A stretch of 64,000 nt of DNA from Streptococcus australis (GTDB lineage Bacteria > Bacillota > Bacilli > Lactobacillales > Streptococcaceae), in assembly GCF_901543175.1 (NCBI RefSeq), contig NZ_LR594040.1, positions 1,860,001-1,924,000 on the forward strand, read 5' to 3'. The notes below the pieces were generated by a model. It did not search any database, was not told where the DNA came from, and saw only the letters and a program-made list of their open reading frames with translations. Made by a program: the position numbers and the translations under genes. Positions 47,495 through 57,102 of this stretch are shown piece by piece (positions within the stretch are counted from its first letter, which is position 1; each line of letters begins with the position of its first letter).

Positions 47495-48319
47495 TTAATC
47501 TGTAGTGAATGTAAGTGTCACAGTTCCAGTCTGAGTTGTCAGCTTGGAAGTATCAATCGTTTGATTGTCCACAGTTAAAGTAACTCCCTTCACTACACCC
47601 AAAGTAATAGTCACAGGTTCTTTCGTCGAAACTGTTGTTTTTGCGTTTTTATTGTCTGATGACAAGGTCACACCACCTTCAAGGTCACTTCCTGAAATAC
47701 TTACCCAGCTAGTTGCATCCGAAACAGTCAGTTGAATGGTAGCTGTTTCCTTACTTGATTGATAGTGTGCCTCAATATGATTGTCCTCACCCGAAACCGT
47801 AATTTTTGATTCCGTAGTAGAAGATGAGCTTGATGCCTGACTGCTAGAAGATGAACTAGACGAGGTTGTTGAACTAGTTGAGTTCACAACACTATAATTA
47901 GCTGAAGAAGGACGAGTTGGTTGAGTCTGGATATAATTCCAAACATAATAGGTCACAAAAATTAAAATCGACAAAGCAAACAAAACGAAGTAAAACAGGG
48001 GGAGATAAGACGTTTTTTTCTTATTTGACCGTCTGCGACCAGACAAGTCCTCTTCATCAACATCTACCTCTTCGTAGGTAATCATGCTTCCCGAATCATA
48101 GGCGTCCAAAATGATTCTCTCGTCCAATTCAACCGCCCAGGCATATTTTCTTAAAAAAGAACGAGCATAAAATGGACTAGGAAGTTGATCAAAATCATCA
48201 GCTTCCATAGCCTCTAATAAATTCATCTGAATATCCGTTTTTGCCTGCAGTTCTTCTATACTCAATCCCTGATTAATTCTGGCTAAACGTAGAACCTCAC
48301 CAATTGTTTTTTTTCTCAT
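47495..48319 (-). CDS. rodZ: Cytoskeletal/cell-shape protein RodZ
   Basis: This is a 274-residue bitopic protein. An N-terminal Xre-like helix-turn-helix (about 1-75, RKKTIGEVLRLARINQGLSI) precedes a basic stretch. One membrane segment lies at about 108-128. A Ser/Thr-rich extracytoplasmic linker follows, and the C-terminal DUF4115-like domain contains WVSISGSDLEGG. The start at 48319 is used because AAGGAA is eight bases upstream; the ATG at 48328 overlaps that element. It connects the elongation machinery to the cytoplasm and is adjacent to pgsA, as in other streptococci. Confidence 0.9.
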   Translation of the reverse strand: MRKKTIGEVLRLARINQGLSIEELQAKTDIQMNLLEAMEADDFDQLPSPFYARSFLRKYAWAVELDERIILDAYDSGSMITYEEVDVDEEDLSGRRRSNKKKTSYLPLFYFVLFALSILIFVTYYVWNYIQTQPTRPSSANYSVVNSTSSTTSSSSSSSSQASSSSSTTESKITVSGEDNHIEAHYQSSKETATIQLTVSDATSWVSISGSDLEGGVTLSSDNKNAKTTVSTKEPVTITLGVVKGVTLTVDNQTIDTSKLTTQTGTVTLTFTTD

Positions 48320-48355
48320 ACTTACCATTCCTTCTTTATAGCGTTCTTGCCTTAT

Positions 48356-49639
48356 TTAGGCTGGAAAAATTGTAAAATCAATCAAATCACCATCATCTAT
48401 CAAACGATGCCCAACTTCAAGAACATCGTCTAAAGTAATTTCTTGTAAAATTTTTGGTAAATCAAAAATAGTTTCCCCTCTGTCGACTGGTTCATACTGT
48501 GTCGCAATAAACTCCAAGGAGTTCATGCTACTGAAAAATTCCCCAAATATCTCACTCTTAACAAGATCCAGATGTTCCTCTGTAAGATCTGAATCTTTCG
48601 TAAAGTTGAGAATAGCCTTTCGAAATTGATGCGACAACGAAACTGGTTCTTTCGTATCCATTGTCAACATCACAAAATGAAAGCGACTATTCACTTCCAC
48701 CTCTAAGGATAGCGAGGCATCCAACTTCCCAGCCTCATATAATTTTTGAAATCGCTCAGAAGTCCAACCAAACATCATCGTAAACAATAATCTTAGCAAA
48801 ACATTATAACGGTAGCAATCTTCTTCTGCTACCTCATCTGCTCCCCTAATTCCAACAGCAAGTTTTGGTGAAGAAACTTCCATCCGAAGGCTATCTGTTT
48901 CTTTGACAGCTTGTAAAGTAAGTTTCTCCTTCCTTACTACCATTTCTTCCAAGTTTCTATGTTTCTTTTGCGAAAAATACTTCTCAACCGTATCTACATC
49001 AAAATTCCCAACTAAAAACAAAGACATGTTGACAGGTTTGTAAAAGGCTGTAAAGTTATTTTTTAAGTCATTCAGCTGAATATTGTTAATTGATTTTTCA
49101 CCTCCAACAATATCAGCTGCCAAAGGAGTATTTGGATAAAGATTTGCTAAGGTTGCAAAAAACAGACGCGAATCTGGATCGTCTTGGTACATCTCACGTT
49201 CCTGTTGGATAATTTCCCGCTCTCTCTCAACTGACTCTTCTGTAAAATGAGCGACTGTTACCAATTCTTCAAGCAAATCCAAATTTTCTGATAAATGATC
49301 TATTGTTGAAAACAAATAACTCGTCTTTGTAAAACTTGTAAAAGCATTGCTATCAGCTCCCAAGCGTGTAAAAGACTCCATAATATCTTCAGCATTTTCT
49401 CTCTCAAACAGTTTATGTTCAAGAAAATGTGCAATTCCAGCTGGATAAGACTGTAAACCTTTTTCAGATAGTGTAAAGCTTGTGTCTACTGATCCAAATC
49501 GAACTGTTACAACTCCGTAAACTTCATTAAATTGTTTCTTAGGAAGGAGAGACACTGTCAATCCATTTGATAGACGAGTCTGATAAACCGTCTCCTTTAC
49601 AGCAGGATAGTATTTTTCTTCAAAGGTAACTGGTGTCAT
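48356..49639 (-). CDS. M16-family zinc peptidase (YmfH-like), catalytic member
   Basis: This is a 427-residue insulinase-type peptidase. The zinc-binding motif HxxEH is present as HFLEH at about residue 71-75, with the distal Glu supplied by EREREIIQQE about 75 residues later. It overlaps the next M16 gene upstream by 4 bases. In Firmicutes these two genes (ymfF/ymfH) sit next to rodZ and pgsA. Substrate unknown. Confidence 0.9.
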   Translation of the reverse strand: MTPVTFEEKYYPAVKETVYQTRLSNGLTVSLLPKKQFNEVYGVVTVRFGSVDTSFTLSEKGLQSYPAGIAHFLEHKLFERENAEDIMESFTRLGADSNAFTSFTKTSYLFSTIDHLSENLDLLEELVTVAHFTEESVEREREIIQQEREMYQDDPDSRLFFATLANLYPNTPLAADIVGGEKSINNIQLNDLKNNFTAFYKPVNMSLFLVGNFDVDTVEKYFSQKKHRNLEEMVVRKEKLTLQAVKETDSLRMEVSSPKLAVGIRGADEVAEEDCYRYNVLLRLLFTMMFGWTSERFQKLYEAGKLDASLSLEVEVNSRFHFVMLTMDTKEPVSLSHQFRKAILNFTKDSDLTEEHLDLVKSEIFGEFFSSMNSLEFIATQYEPVDRGETIFDLPKILQEITLDDVLEVGHRLIDDGDLIDFTIFPA

Positions 49640-50886
49640 TCTATTCCTTCCATAAAGTATATCGCTTGTAACCGAACACTATTTGCTGCTTTGCAGATAG
49701 CTTCTTTGTCAACTTGGTTTAATTTTTCAACCCAACTGTCAAAATCTGATGTAGATTTCCCTAACAGACTATTCAAATAAACTCGCTCGATTAGTGAGGT
49801 CTGACTATCTTGCGCAAGCAACAAGGTTCTGCGAATCATCTCCTTGGTCTGTTCAATCTCCAAATCTGTAAAATTACCTTTTTTTAGTTCAAGTAATTGA
49901 TGATTCATCAATTTTCTGGCTTGATTGCGATTTCCCCGATCGATGCCAGCATACATCCTCAATTGACCACTAAACAAATCTAACTGACTGGAGATAGTGT
50001 AGGCTAGACCAGCATTTTCCCGAACATTTGTAAAAAGCTTAGAATGAGCAAAACCACCTAATAGACCATTCATTACTACCATGGCCAAATGATGCTTGTC
50101 TCCATAGCTCGTAGAACAATGGTAAGCCAATTCCAAAACGGATTGGCCCACATTCTTACGAACCATTCCTTCCCGAAGGACATTTGAATATGGTTGTTGA
50201 TACTGAGGCTTGACATCAATTTGACGCCCAGTAAAGGAGAATGACCTCAACCACTCCTTTACTTCCACTTCATTAAAATCACCCAAGAAAAAGAAATCAA
50301 TTCGATCATTTTTCAGAGCATCTTGAAAGTAAGTGTAGCTACTTTCTGGAGACTCATTTGAAATGCTATTTCGTAAATCACTGTATCTCAATTTAAGACG
50401 TTCATCATGGAAGAACAAGCTATCCAACTCCTTATGAGCAAAATAAAATGAATCATCCATATCAGTAGCTAAGCTAGCCAATAACTGCTTTTTTTCAATT
50501 TCAAACAAGGTTGACTCAAAGGCTCCATCTAGAACTAAGGGGGCAAATAAAGTCTGTTTCACCAATTCCAAAATTCGAGAAGTCAAGACATTTTTTTTAC
50601 TCAAAAACTCATCCCGCACATAGGTAAAGGTTAAGTCAAGAACATGTGCCTGTCCCCTACGATAAGCACTCGTAGAAATATCTGTCCCATACAAACTTGC
50701 TAAATATCTACGAAAAGCTTGAGAAGTTGGGTAAGCTTTATTGGCAGTCTCCAACATACTCGCACTTAACATGCGTCCTGCTACTGTCTTAAGAGATAAG
50801 GGAGCAGTAAAACGAACAGTGATTTTATTTGTTTTAAACTTTTTAGATTGAACAAAATGTGCTGAAATTTCAGGCACTAACTCCAT
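49636..50886 (-). CDS. M16-family protein lacking the zinc motif (YmfF-like)
   Basis: This is a 416-residue partner of the preceding peptidase type. It has the M16 two-domain fold pattern (for example GGFAHSKLFTNVRENAGLAYTI in the second half). At the place of HxxEH it has RRYLASLYGTDIS and no zinc ligands, so it is expected to be non-catalytic and to pair with the YmfH-like subunit. It is the first gene of the envelope operon and is preceded by an AGGAGG ribosome-binding site and an extended -10. Confidence 0.88.
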   Translation of the reverse strand: MELVPEISAHFVQSKKFKTNKITVRFTAPLSLKTVAGRMLSASMLETANKAYPTSQAFRRYLASLYGTDISTSAYRRGQAHVLDLTFTYVRDEFLSKKNVLTSRILELVKQTLFAPLVLDGAFESTLFEIEKKQLLASLATDMDDSFYFAHKELDSLFFHDERLKLRYSDLRNSISNESPESSYTYFQDALKNDRIDFFFLGDFNEVEVKEWLRSFSFTGRQIDVKPQYQQPYSNVLREGMVRKNVGQSVLELAYHCSTSYGDKHHLAMVVMNGLLGGFAHSKLFTNVRENAGLAYTISSQLDLFSGQLRMYAGIDRGNRNQARKLMNHQLLELKKGNFTDLEIEQTKEMIRRTLLLAQDSQTSLIERVYLNSLLGKSTSDFDSWVEKLNQVDKEAICKAANSVRLQAIYFMEGIE

Positions 50887-50923
50887 ACCTTACCTCCTTA
50901 CATATAGAGTTCTATTATATCAC

Positions 50924-50929
50924 GAAAAG
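50924..50929 (-). promoter_or_regulatory. Promoter of the M16-rodZ-pgsA-ecf-mre operon
   Basis: TATAAT preceded by TGA on the minus strand (TGATATAAT) lies about 38 bases upstream of the first gene. Confidence 0.6.
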
Positions 50930-51018
50930 GAAAATATTTCTTATTCTCTTTACCGCTTTTAAAATAAAAATCGTTTTCATTTTCAGTGATTTCGCTCACT
51001 TAATTCTAAGAAATATGG

Positions 51019-51024
51019 TATAAT
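51019..51024 (+). promoter_or_regulatory. Promoter of the S4 gene-recF unit
   Basis: TATAAT preceded by TGG (extended -10) lies 20 bases upstream of the ATG. A GAGGTG ribosome-binding site follows. Confidence 0.65.
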
Positions 51025-51044
51025 ACCTTAAATTGAGGTGAATT

Positions 51045-51413
51045 ATGGAATACAAATTATTTGAAGAATTTATTACGCTCCAAGCCCTCCTAAAAGAGCT
51101 TGGAATTATACAAAGCGGTGGTGCTATTAAATCCTTTTTGATGGAACATCAAGTTTACTTTAATGGTGAATTAGAAACTAGACGTGGAAAAAAGATCCGT
51201 ATTGGAGATGCAATTGACATCCCTGATTTAAAGATTGACATCACCTTGACACAACCAAGTTTAAAAGAGCAAGAAGAATACCAAGCAGATAAGATTGAAA
51301 AAGAGCGGATTACTAAACTTGTCAAAGAGATGAATAAGGGTGTAAAGAAAGAAAAACAAAAAACTACTTTATCACCTAAAACCAAACAAGCTCCACGTTT
51401 TCCAGGAAGATAA
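51045..51413 (+). CDS. yaaA: S4-domain protein YaaA
   Basis: This is a 122-residue protein with an N-terminal S4 RNA-binding domain (about 1-70: [24 protein letters not shown] and [19 protein letters not shown]). A lysine-rich C-terminal tail is extended compared with the roughly 70-residue Bacillus YaaA. It sits directly before recF as in many Firmicutes. RNA or ribosome binding is inferred from the domain. Confidence 0.88.
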   Translation: MEYKLFEEFITLQALLKELGIIQSGGAIKSFLMEHQVYFNGELETRRGKKIRIGDAIDIPDLKIDITLTQPSLKEQEEYQADKIEKERITKLVKEMNKGVKKEKQKTTLSPKTKQAPRFPGR

Positions 51414-51415
51414 TC

Positions 51416-52507
51416 ATGTGGCTCCAACATTTAACAATAAAAACCTTTCGAAACTACAAAGAGACAAAAATTGATTTTAATCCAAAATTAAACGTCTTTC
51501 TAGGTCAAAATGCACAAGGAAAGACCAACATTCTAGAAGCAATCTATTTCTTGGCCTTGACACGTAGTCATCGTACTCGGACAGATAAAAATCTCATTCA
51601 TTTTGATGAAGAACAACTCCATCTTTCTGGCTTGCTACAGAAAAAAACAGGCTCTATTCCTCTAGAAATTGATTTAACACCAAAAGGGCGTGTGACTAAA
51701 GTCAATCACTTAAAACAAGCTCGCCTCTCAGACTACATCGGACATATGAATGTGGTTCTCTTCGCACCTGAGGATCTCCAGTTAATTAAAGGAGCGCCCT
51801 CTGTTCGTCGAAAGTTTATTGATATAGAACTGGGACAAATTAAACCAATCTACTTGTCAGACTTGTCAAACTATAACCATATACTCAAGCAAAGAAATAC
51901 TTATCTAAAATCCAGTCAAAAGATTGACGAAACATTTCTGTCGGTCTTAGATGATCAGTTAGTAGAGTATGGTTGTCGCGTCATAAAACATCGGATAAAA
52001 TTCATTAAAAACTTAGAGAAATTTGGTCAAAAAAAACACTTAGAAATTTCAAATCAGTCAGAAGAGCTGTCAATTTCTTATCAATCAACTGTCAACTTTA
52101 CTAATGAAGAAGTCTTAATGGATTCTTTTAAAATGGCTTTAGAGAAAAGTAGATCAAGAGATTTATTTAAAAAGAATACTGGTGTTGGCCCTCATCGAGA
52201 TGACATTGCTTTTTATATCAATGGTATGGATGCTAGTTTTGGAAGTCAAGGGCAACATCGTAGTCTTGTACTTTCTATCAAACTAGCAGAAATTGAGCTA
52301 ATGGAAAGCATTACTAACGAGTCTCCAATACTCTTGCTTGACGATGTTATGAGCGAACTTGACAACACACGACAATTAAAATTACTAGAAACTATTTCAC
52401 AATCTATCCAAACCTTCATCACAACAACAAGTTTAGACCACTTGCAAAACTTGCCAGAAAATCTTAGTATTTTCAACATCCAAAACGGTAAAATATCTGT
52501 AAATTAA
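51416..52507 (+). CDS. recF: DNA replication and repair protein RecF
   Basis: This is a 363-residue SMC-like ATPase that loads RecA at gaps. It has Walker [15 protein letters not shown] at about residues 30-40 and the signature [19 protein letters not shown]. Walker B is [12 protein letters not shown]. It starts two bases after the yaaA stop. The recF/yaaA pair is far from dnaA/dnaN in streptococci but still near the origin. Confidence 0.96.
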   Translation: MWLQHLTIKTFRNYKETKIDFNPKLNVFLGQNAQGKTNILEAIYFLALTRSHRTRTDKNLIHFDEEQLHLSGLLQKKTGSIPLEIDLTPKGRVTKVNHLKQARLSDYIGHMNVVLFAPEDLQLIKGAPSVRRKFIDIELGQIKPIYLSDLSNYNHILKQRNTYLKSSQKIDETFLSVLDDQLVEYGCRVIKHRIKFIKNLEKFGQKKHLEISNQSEELSISYQSTVNFTNEEVLMDSFKMALEKSRSRDLFKKNTGVGPHRDDIAFYINGMDASFGSQGQHRSLVLSIKLAEIELMESITNESPILLLDDVMSELDNTRQLKLLETISQSIQTFITTTSLDHLQNLPENLSIFNIQNGKISVN

Positions 52508-52530
52508 AGTTGACACTTTTGTAAACAAAA

Positions 52531-52560
52531 AAGAACTCCTGAAATTCAGGAGTTCTTTTT
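52531..52560. terminator. Bidirectional terminator between recF and guaB
   Basis: Twelve-base perfect arms AAGAACTCCTGA / TCAGGAGTTCTT have a three-base loop and A/T runs on both sides, between convergent genes. Confidence 0.9.
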
Positions 52561-52566
52561 TGTTTC

Positions 52567-54127
<1,561 letters not shown>

Positions 54128-54151
54128 ATGATACGAGGATAAATAAAAAAC

Positions 54152-54177
54152 TATCTTTTCCTGTGCGAAAAAAGATA
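54152..54177 (-). terminator. Terminator of trpS
   Basis: Arms TATCTTTT / AAAAGATA are followed by a T-run on the minus strand, 20 bases after the trpS stop. Confidence 0.78.
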
Positions 54178-54197
54178 ATTTCTTATAGTATGTAAGC

Positions 54198-55223
54198 TTA
54201 TTTAAAATAATGAAGTCCCATTGCTTCCTTAACCTCAGATAGAGTTTGCCCTGCAACCTCGCGAGCTTTCTCACTCCCTTTTTGAAGCATATTATACACT
54301 TCTCCCATATCCTTAGCAAATTCGATACGGCGCTCACGAATAGGGCCAAGTTCGCGTTCAAGTATTTCGAGTAGATAGCGTTTCGTCTTCACATCACCAA
54401 GACCACCACGTTGATAGTGTTCTTTCATCTCTGCAATTTCTTGAGCATCTTCAGGACGACCAAAAACATCTAGATAATGGAAAACCATGTTTCCTTCAAT
54501 CTTACCTGGATCCTCAACCCGAATATGATCCGGGTCTGTATACATACTCATGACTTTTTTACGCAAAGTATGGGCATCATCGGCTAGATAAATACCATTA
54601 TTGAGGGATTTAGACATTTTAGCATTTCCATCTAGGCCTGGCAAACGTCCTGCTCTCTCATTCTCTGGATAAATACCTTCTGGCTCCACCAATACATCAC
54701 AATGATAAGCATTATTAAAGGAACGAACAATTTCACGAGTTTGTTCAATCATTGGTTTTTGGTCTGTTCCTACAGGAACATAATTAGCCTTAAAGGCTGT
54801 AATATCCGCTGCCTGAGCAATTGGATAAACCAAAAAACCTGTCGGGATACTTTCCCCAAATCCTTTTTGAGCAATCTCTGTTTTTACTGTCGGATTACGC
54901 TCCAAACGAGCTAGTGACACCAAATTCATATAGTACATAGATAGCTCAGCCAACTCTGGAATCTGACTTTGAATAAAGATAGTTGATTTACTTGGATCCA
55001 ATCCAACTGCTAGGTAATCCAAGGCAACATTCCCAATAGACTCTACAATCGTTTGAGGATCTTTGGCGTGATCTGTCAGCGCTTGTTGGTCCGCCAAAAA
55101 AACAAACATCTCATACTTATCTTCTTCCTGTAGTAACACTCTATTTTTTAGACTACCAACATAATGTCCAATATGTAGTTTACCTGTTGGACGGTCTCCT
55201 GTTAAAATAATGGGTTTCGTCAT
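54198..55223 (-). CDS. trpS: Tryptophanyl-tRNA synthetase
   Basis: This is a 341-residue class I synthetase. The HIGH motif is in [13 protein letters not shown] (about 13-21) and KMSKS in [11 protein letters not shown] (about 195-200). Length is typical of bacterial TrpRS. It has its own extended -10 promoter. I see no T-box leader in the short gap upstream. Confidence 0.97.
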   Translation of the reverse strand: MTKPIILTGDRPTGKLHIGHYVGSLKNRVLLQEEDKYEMFVFLADQQALTDHAKDPQTIVESIGNVALDYLAVGLDPSKSTIFIQSQIPELAELSMYYMNLVSLARLERNPTVKTEIAQKGFGESIPTGFLVYPIAQAADITAFKANYVPVGTDQKPMIEQTREIVRSFNNAYHCDVLVEPEGIYPENERAGRLPGLDGNAKMSKSLNNGIYLADDAHTLRKKVMSMYTDPDHIRVEDPGKIEGNMVFHYLDVFGRPEDAQEIAEMKEHYQRGGLGDVKTKRYLLEILERELGPIRERRIEFAKDMGEVYNMLQKGSEKAREVAGQTLSEVKEAMGLHYFK

Positions 55224-55251
55224 TTTTTTCTCCTTCGAAATGGTCTCTTCA

Positions 55252-55257
55252 ATTATA
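55252..55257 (-). promoter_or_regulatory. trpS promoter, extended -10
   Basis: TGCTATAAT on the minus strand lies about 29 bases before the ATG. The -35 is weak. Confidence 0.55.
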
Positions 55258-55359
55258 GCATTTTTTTGTTAAAATAACAGAAATTTATTTAAATCAAAGA
55301 GCTGATTCGCTGTAAATATAACTGTAAACTTAGTTGACATAAAATTGACAAATAAAAAT

Positions 55360-55388
55360 TTGAATATTTCTCTCTTTTCTAGTAGAAT
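55360..55388 (+). promoter_or_regulatory. Promoter of the ABC-F gene
   Basis: TTGAAT (55360-55365) and TAGAAT (55383-55388) are 17 bases apart, 30 bases before the TTG start. Confidence 0.6.
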
Positions 55389-55418
55389 AAATGTATTACA
55401 TATTATAGGAGAAAAACA

Positions 55419-57041
55419 TTGCTTACAGTATCTGATGTTTCACTACGTTTTAGTGATCGCAAACTTTTTGATGATGTCAACATCAAATTTACAGAAGGAA
55501 ATACGTACGGATTAATTGGTGCTAATGGTGCTGGGAAGTCTACATTCTTAAAAATTTTAGCTGGTGATATCGAACCTACAACGGGTCACATCTCTCTTGG
55601 TCCAGATGAACGTCTCTCTGTTCTTCGTCAAAATCACTTTGACTATGAAGATGAACGTGCAATTGATGTCGTTATCATGGGAAATGAAAAACTCTATAGC
55701 ATTATGAAAGAGAAAGATGCTATTTACATGAAGGAAGATTTTTCTGATGAAGATGGTGTTCGTGCAGCTGAACTTGAAGGTGAATTTGCCGAACTAGGTG
55801 GTTGGGAAGCAGAGAGTGAAGCATCTCAACTACTTCAAAACCTAAATATTCCAGAAGAATTGCACTACCAAAACATGAGCGAATTGGCAAATGGTGAAAA
55901 AGTAAAAGTTCTCCTTGCCAAAGCACTTTTCGGTAAACCAGATGTTCTGCTCTTGGACGAGCCAACCAACGGTTTGGATATCCAATCAATTACATGGCTA
56001 GAAGACTTCTTGATTGACTTTGATAACACAGTTATCGTTGTATCCCACGACCGCCACTTCTTAAACAAAGTATGTACTCACATGGCCGACCTTGACTTTG
56101 GAAAAATCAAACTCTATGTCGGAAACTATGACTTCTGGAAGGAATCTTCTGAGCTTGCTGCGAAATTGCTAGCAGACCGTAATGCCAAAGCGGAAGAAAA
56201 AATTAAGCAATTACAAGAATTCGTTGCTCGATTCTCCGCCAACGCTTCTAAGTCAAGACAGGCAACGTCTCGTAAAAAAATGCTTGATAAGATTGAATTA
56301 GAAGAAATTGTTCCATCCAGTCGTAAATATCCATTTATCAACTTTAAAGCAGAGCGTGAGATTGGTAACGATCTCTTGACAGTAGAAAATCTAACTGTAA
56401 AGATTGATGGTGAGACTATTTTAGATAATATCAGCTTCATCTTGCGTCCAGGTGATAAGACAGCTCTTATTGGACAAAATGACATCCAAACAACTGCATT
56501 AATTCGTGCAATCATGGGTGACATTGACTATGAAGGAACTGTTAAGTGGGGAGTTACTACTAGTCGCTCTTACTTACCAAAAGATAACTCTGCTGATTTT
56601 GCAGGAGGAGAATCAATTCTTGACTGGTTGCGTCAATTTGCAAGTAAAGAAGAAGACGATAATACCTTCTTACGTGGTTTCCTTGGTCGTATGCTCTTCT
56701 CTGGTGATGAGGTTAACAAACCTGTAAATGTCTTGTCAGGGGGAGAAAAAGTTCGTGTCATGCTTTCAAAACTTATGCTTTTGAAATCAAATGTCCTTGT
56801 ACTTGATGATCCAACAAATCACTTAGACTTAGAATCTATCTCAAGTTTGAACGATGGATTGAAAAACTTCAAAGAATCGATCATCTTTGCCAGTCATGAC
56901 CACGAGTTCATTCAAACTTTGGCAAACCATATTATTGTTTTGTCTAAGAATGGCGTCATCGATCGCATCGATGAAACCTATGATGAATTCCTAGAAAATG
57001 CAGAAGTACAAGCAAAAGTCAAAGACCTTTGGAAAGACTAA
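55419..57041 (+). CDS. ABC-F subfamily ATPase with one consensus and one degenerate ATP site
   Basis: This 540-residue soluble protein has two ABC domains and no membrane segments, as in ribosome-associated ABC-F factors (YbiT/EttA-like). Domain 1 has Walker A GANGAGKST (34-42), signature-like ELANGEK (155-161) and Walker B LLLDEP with E181. Domain 2 has GQNDIQTT (352-359) in place of Walker A, LSGGEKV (439-445) and VLDDP with Asp464 in place of Glu. A charged linker (about 240-315) joins them. The start is TTG with AGGAG seven bases upstream. A role in translation is inferred from the family, not from context. Confidence 0.92.
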   Translation: MLTVSDVSLRFSDRKLFDDVNIKFTEGNTYGLIGANGAGKSTFLKILAGDIEPTTGHISLGPDERLSVLRQNHFDYEDERAIDVVIMGNEKLYSIMKEKDAIYMKEDFSDEDGVRAAELEGEFAELGGWEAESEASQLLQNLNIPEELHYQNMSELANGEKVKVLLAKALFGKPDVLLLDEPTNGLDIQSITWLEDFLIDFDNTVIVVSHDRHFLNKVCTHMADLDFGKIKLYVGNYDFWKESSELAAKLLADRNAKAEEKIKQLQEFVARFSANASKSRQATSRKKMLDKIELEEIVPSSRKYPFINFKAEREIGNDLLTVENLTVKIDGETILDNISFILRPGDKTALIGQNDIQTTALIRAIMGDIDYEGTVKWGVTTSRSYLPKDNSADFAGGESILDWLRQFASKEEDDNTFLRGFLGRMLFSGDEVNKPVNVLSGGEKVRVMLSKLMLLKSNVLVLDDPTNHLDLESISSLNDGLKNFKESIIFASHDHEFIQTLANHIIVLSKNGVIDRIDETYDEFLENAEVQAKVKDLWKD

Positions 57042-57051
57042 ATAAGACTTC

Positions 57052-57084
57052 AAAACTCAGTTGGGTTAACCAACTGAGTTTTCT
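57052..57084 (+). terminator. Terminator of the ABC-F gene
   Basis: Thirteen-base arms AAAACTCAGTTGG / CCAACTGAGTTTT have a five-base loop. The T-run is short. Confidence 0.78.
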
Positions 57085-57102
57085 ATCATTCTACGAGGTA
57101 AC

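Noticed and set aside
56126-56524. 132-codon open frame antisense to the ABC-F gene
   Set aside because: It is opposite the conserved linker and second ABC domain and has no start signals.
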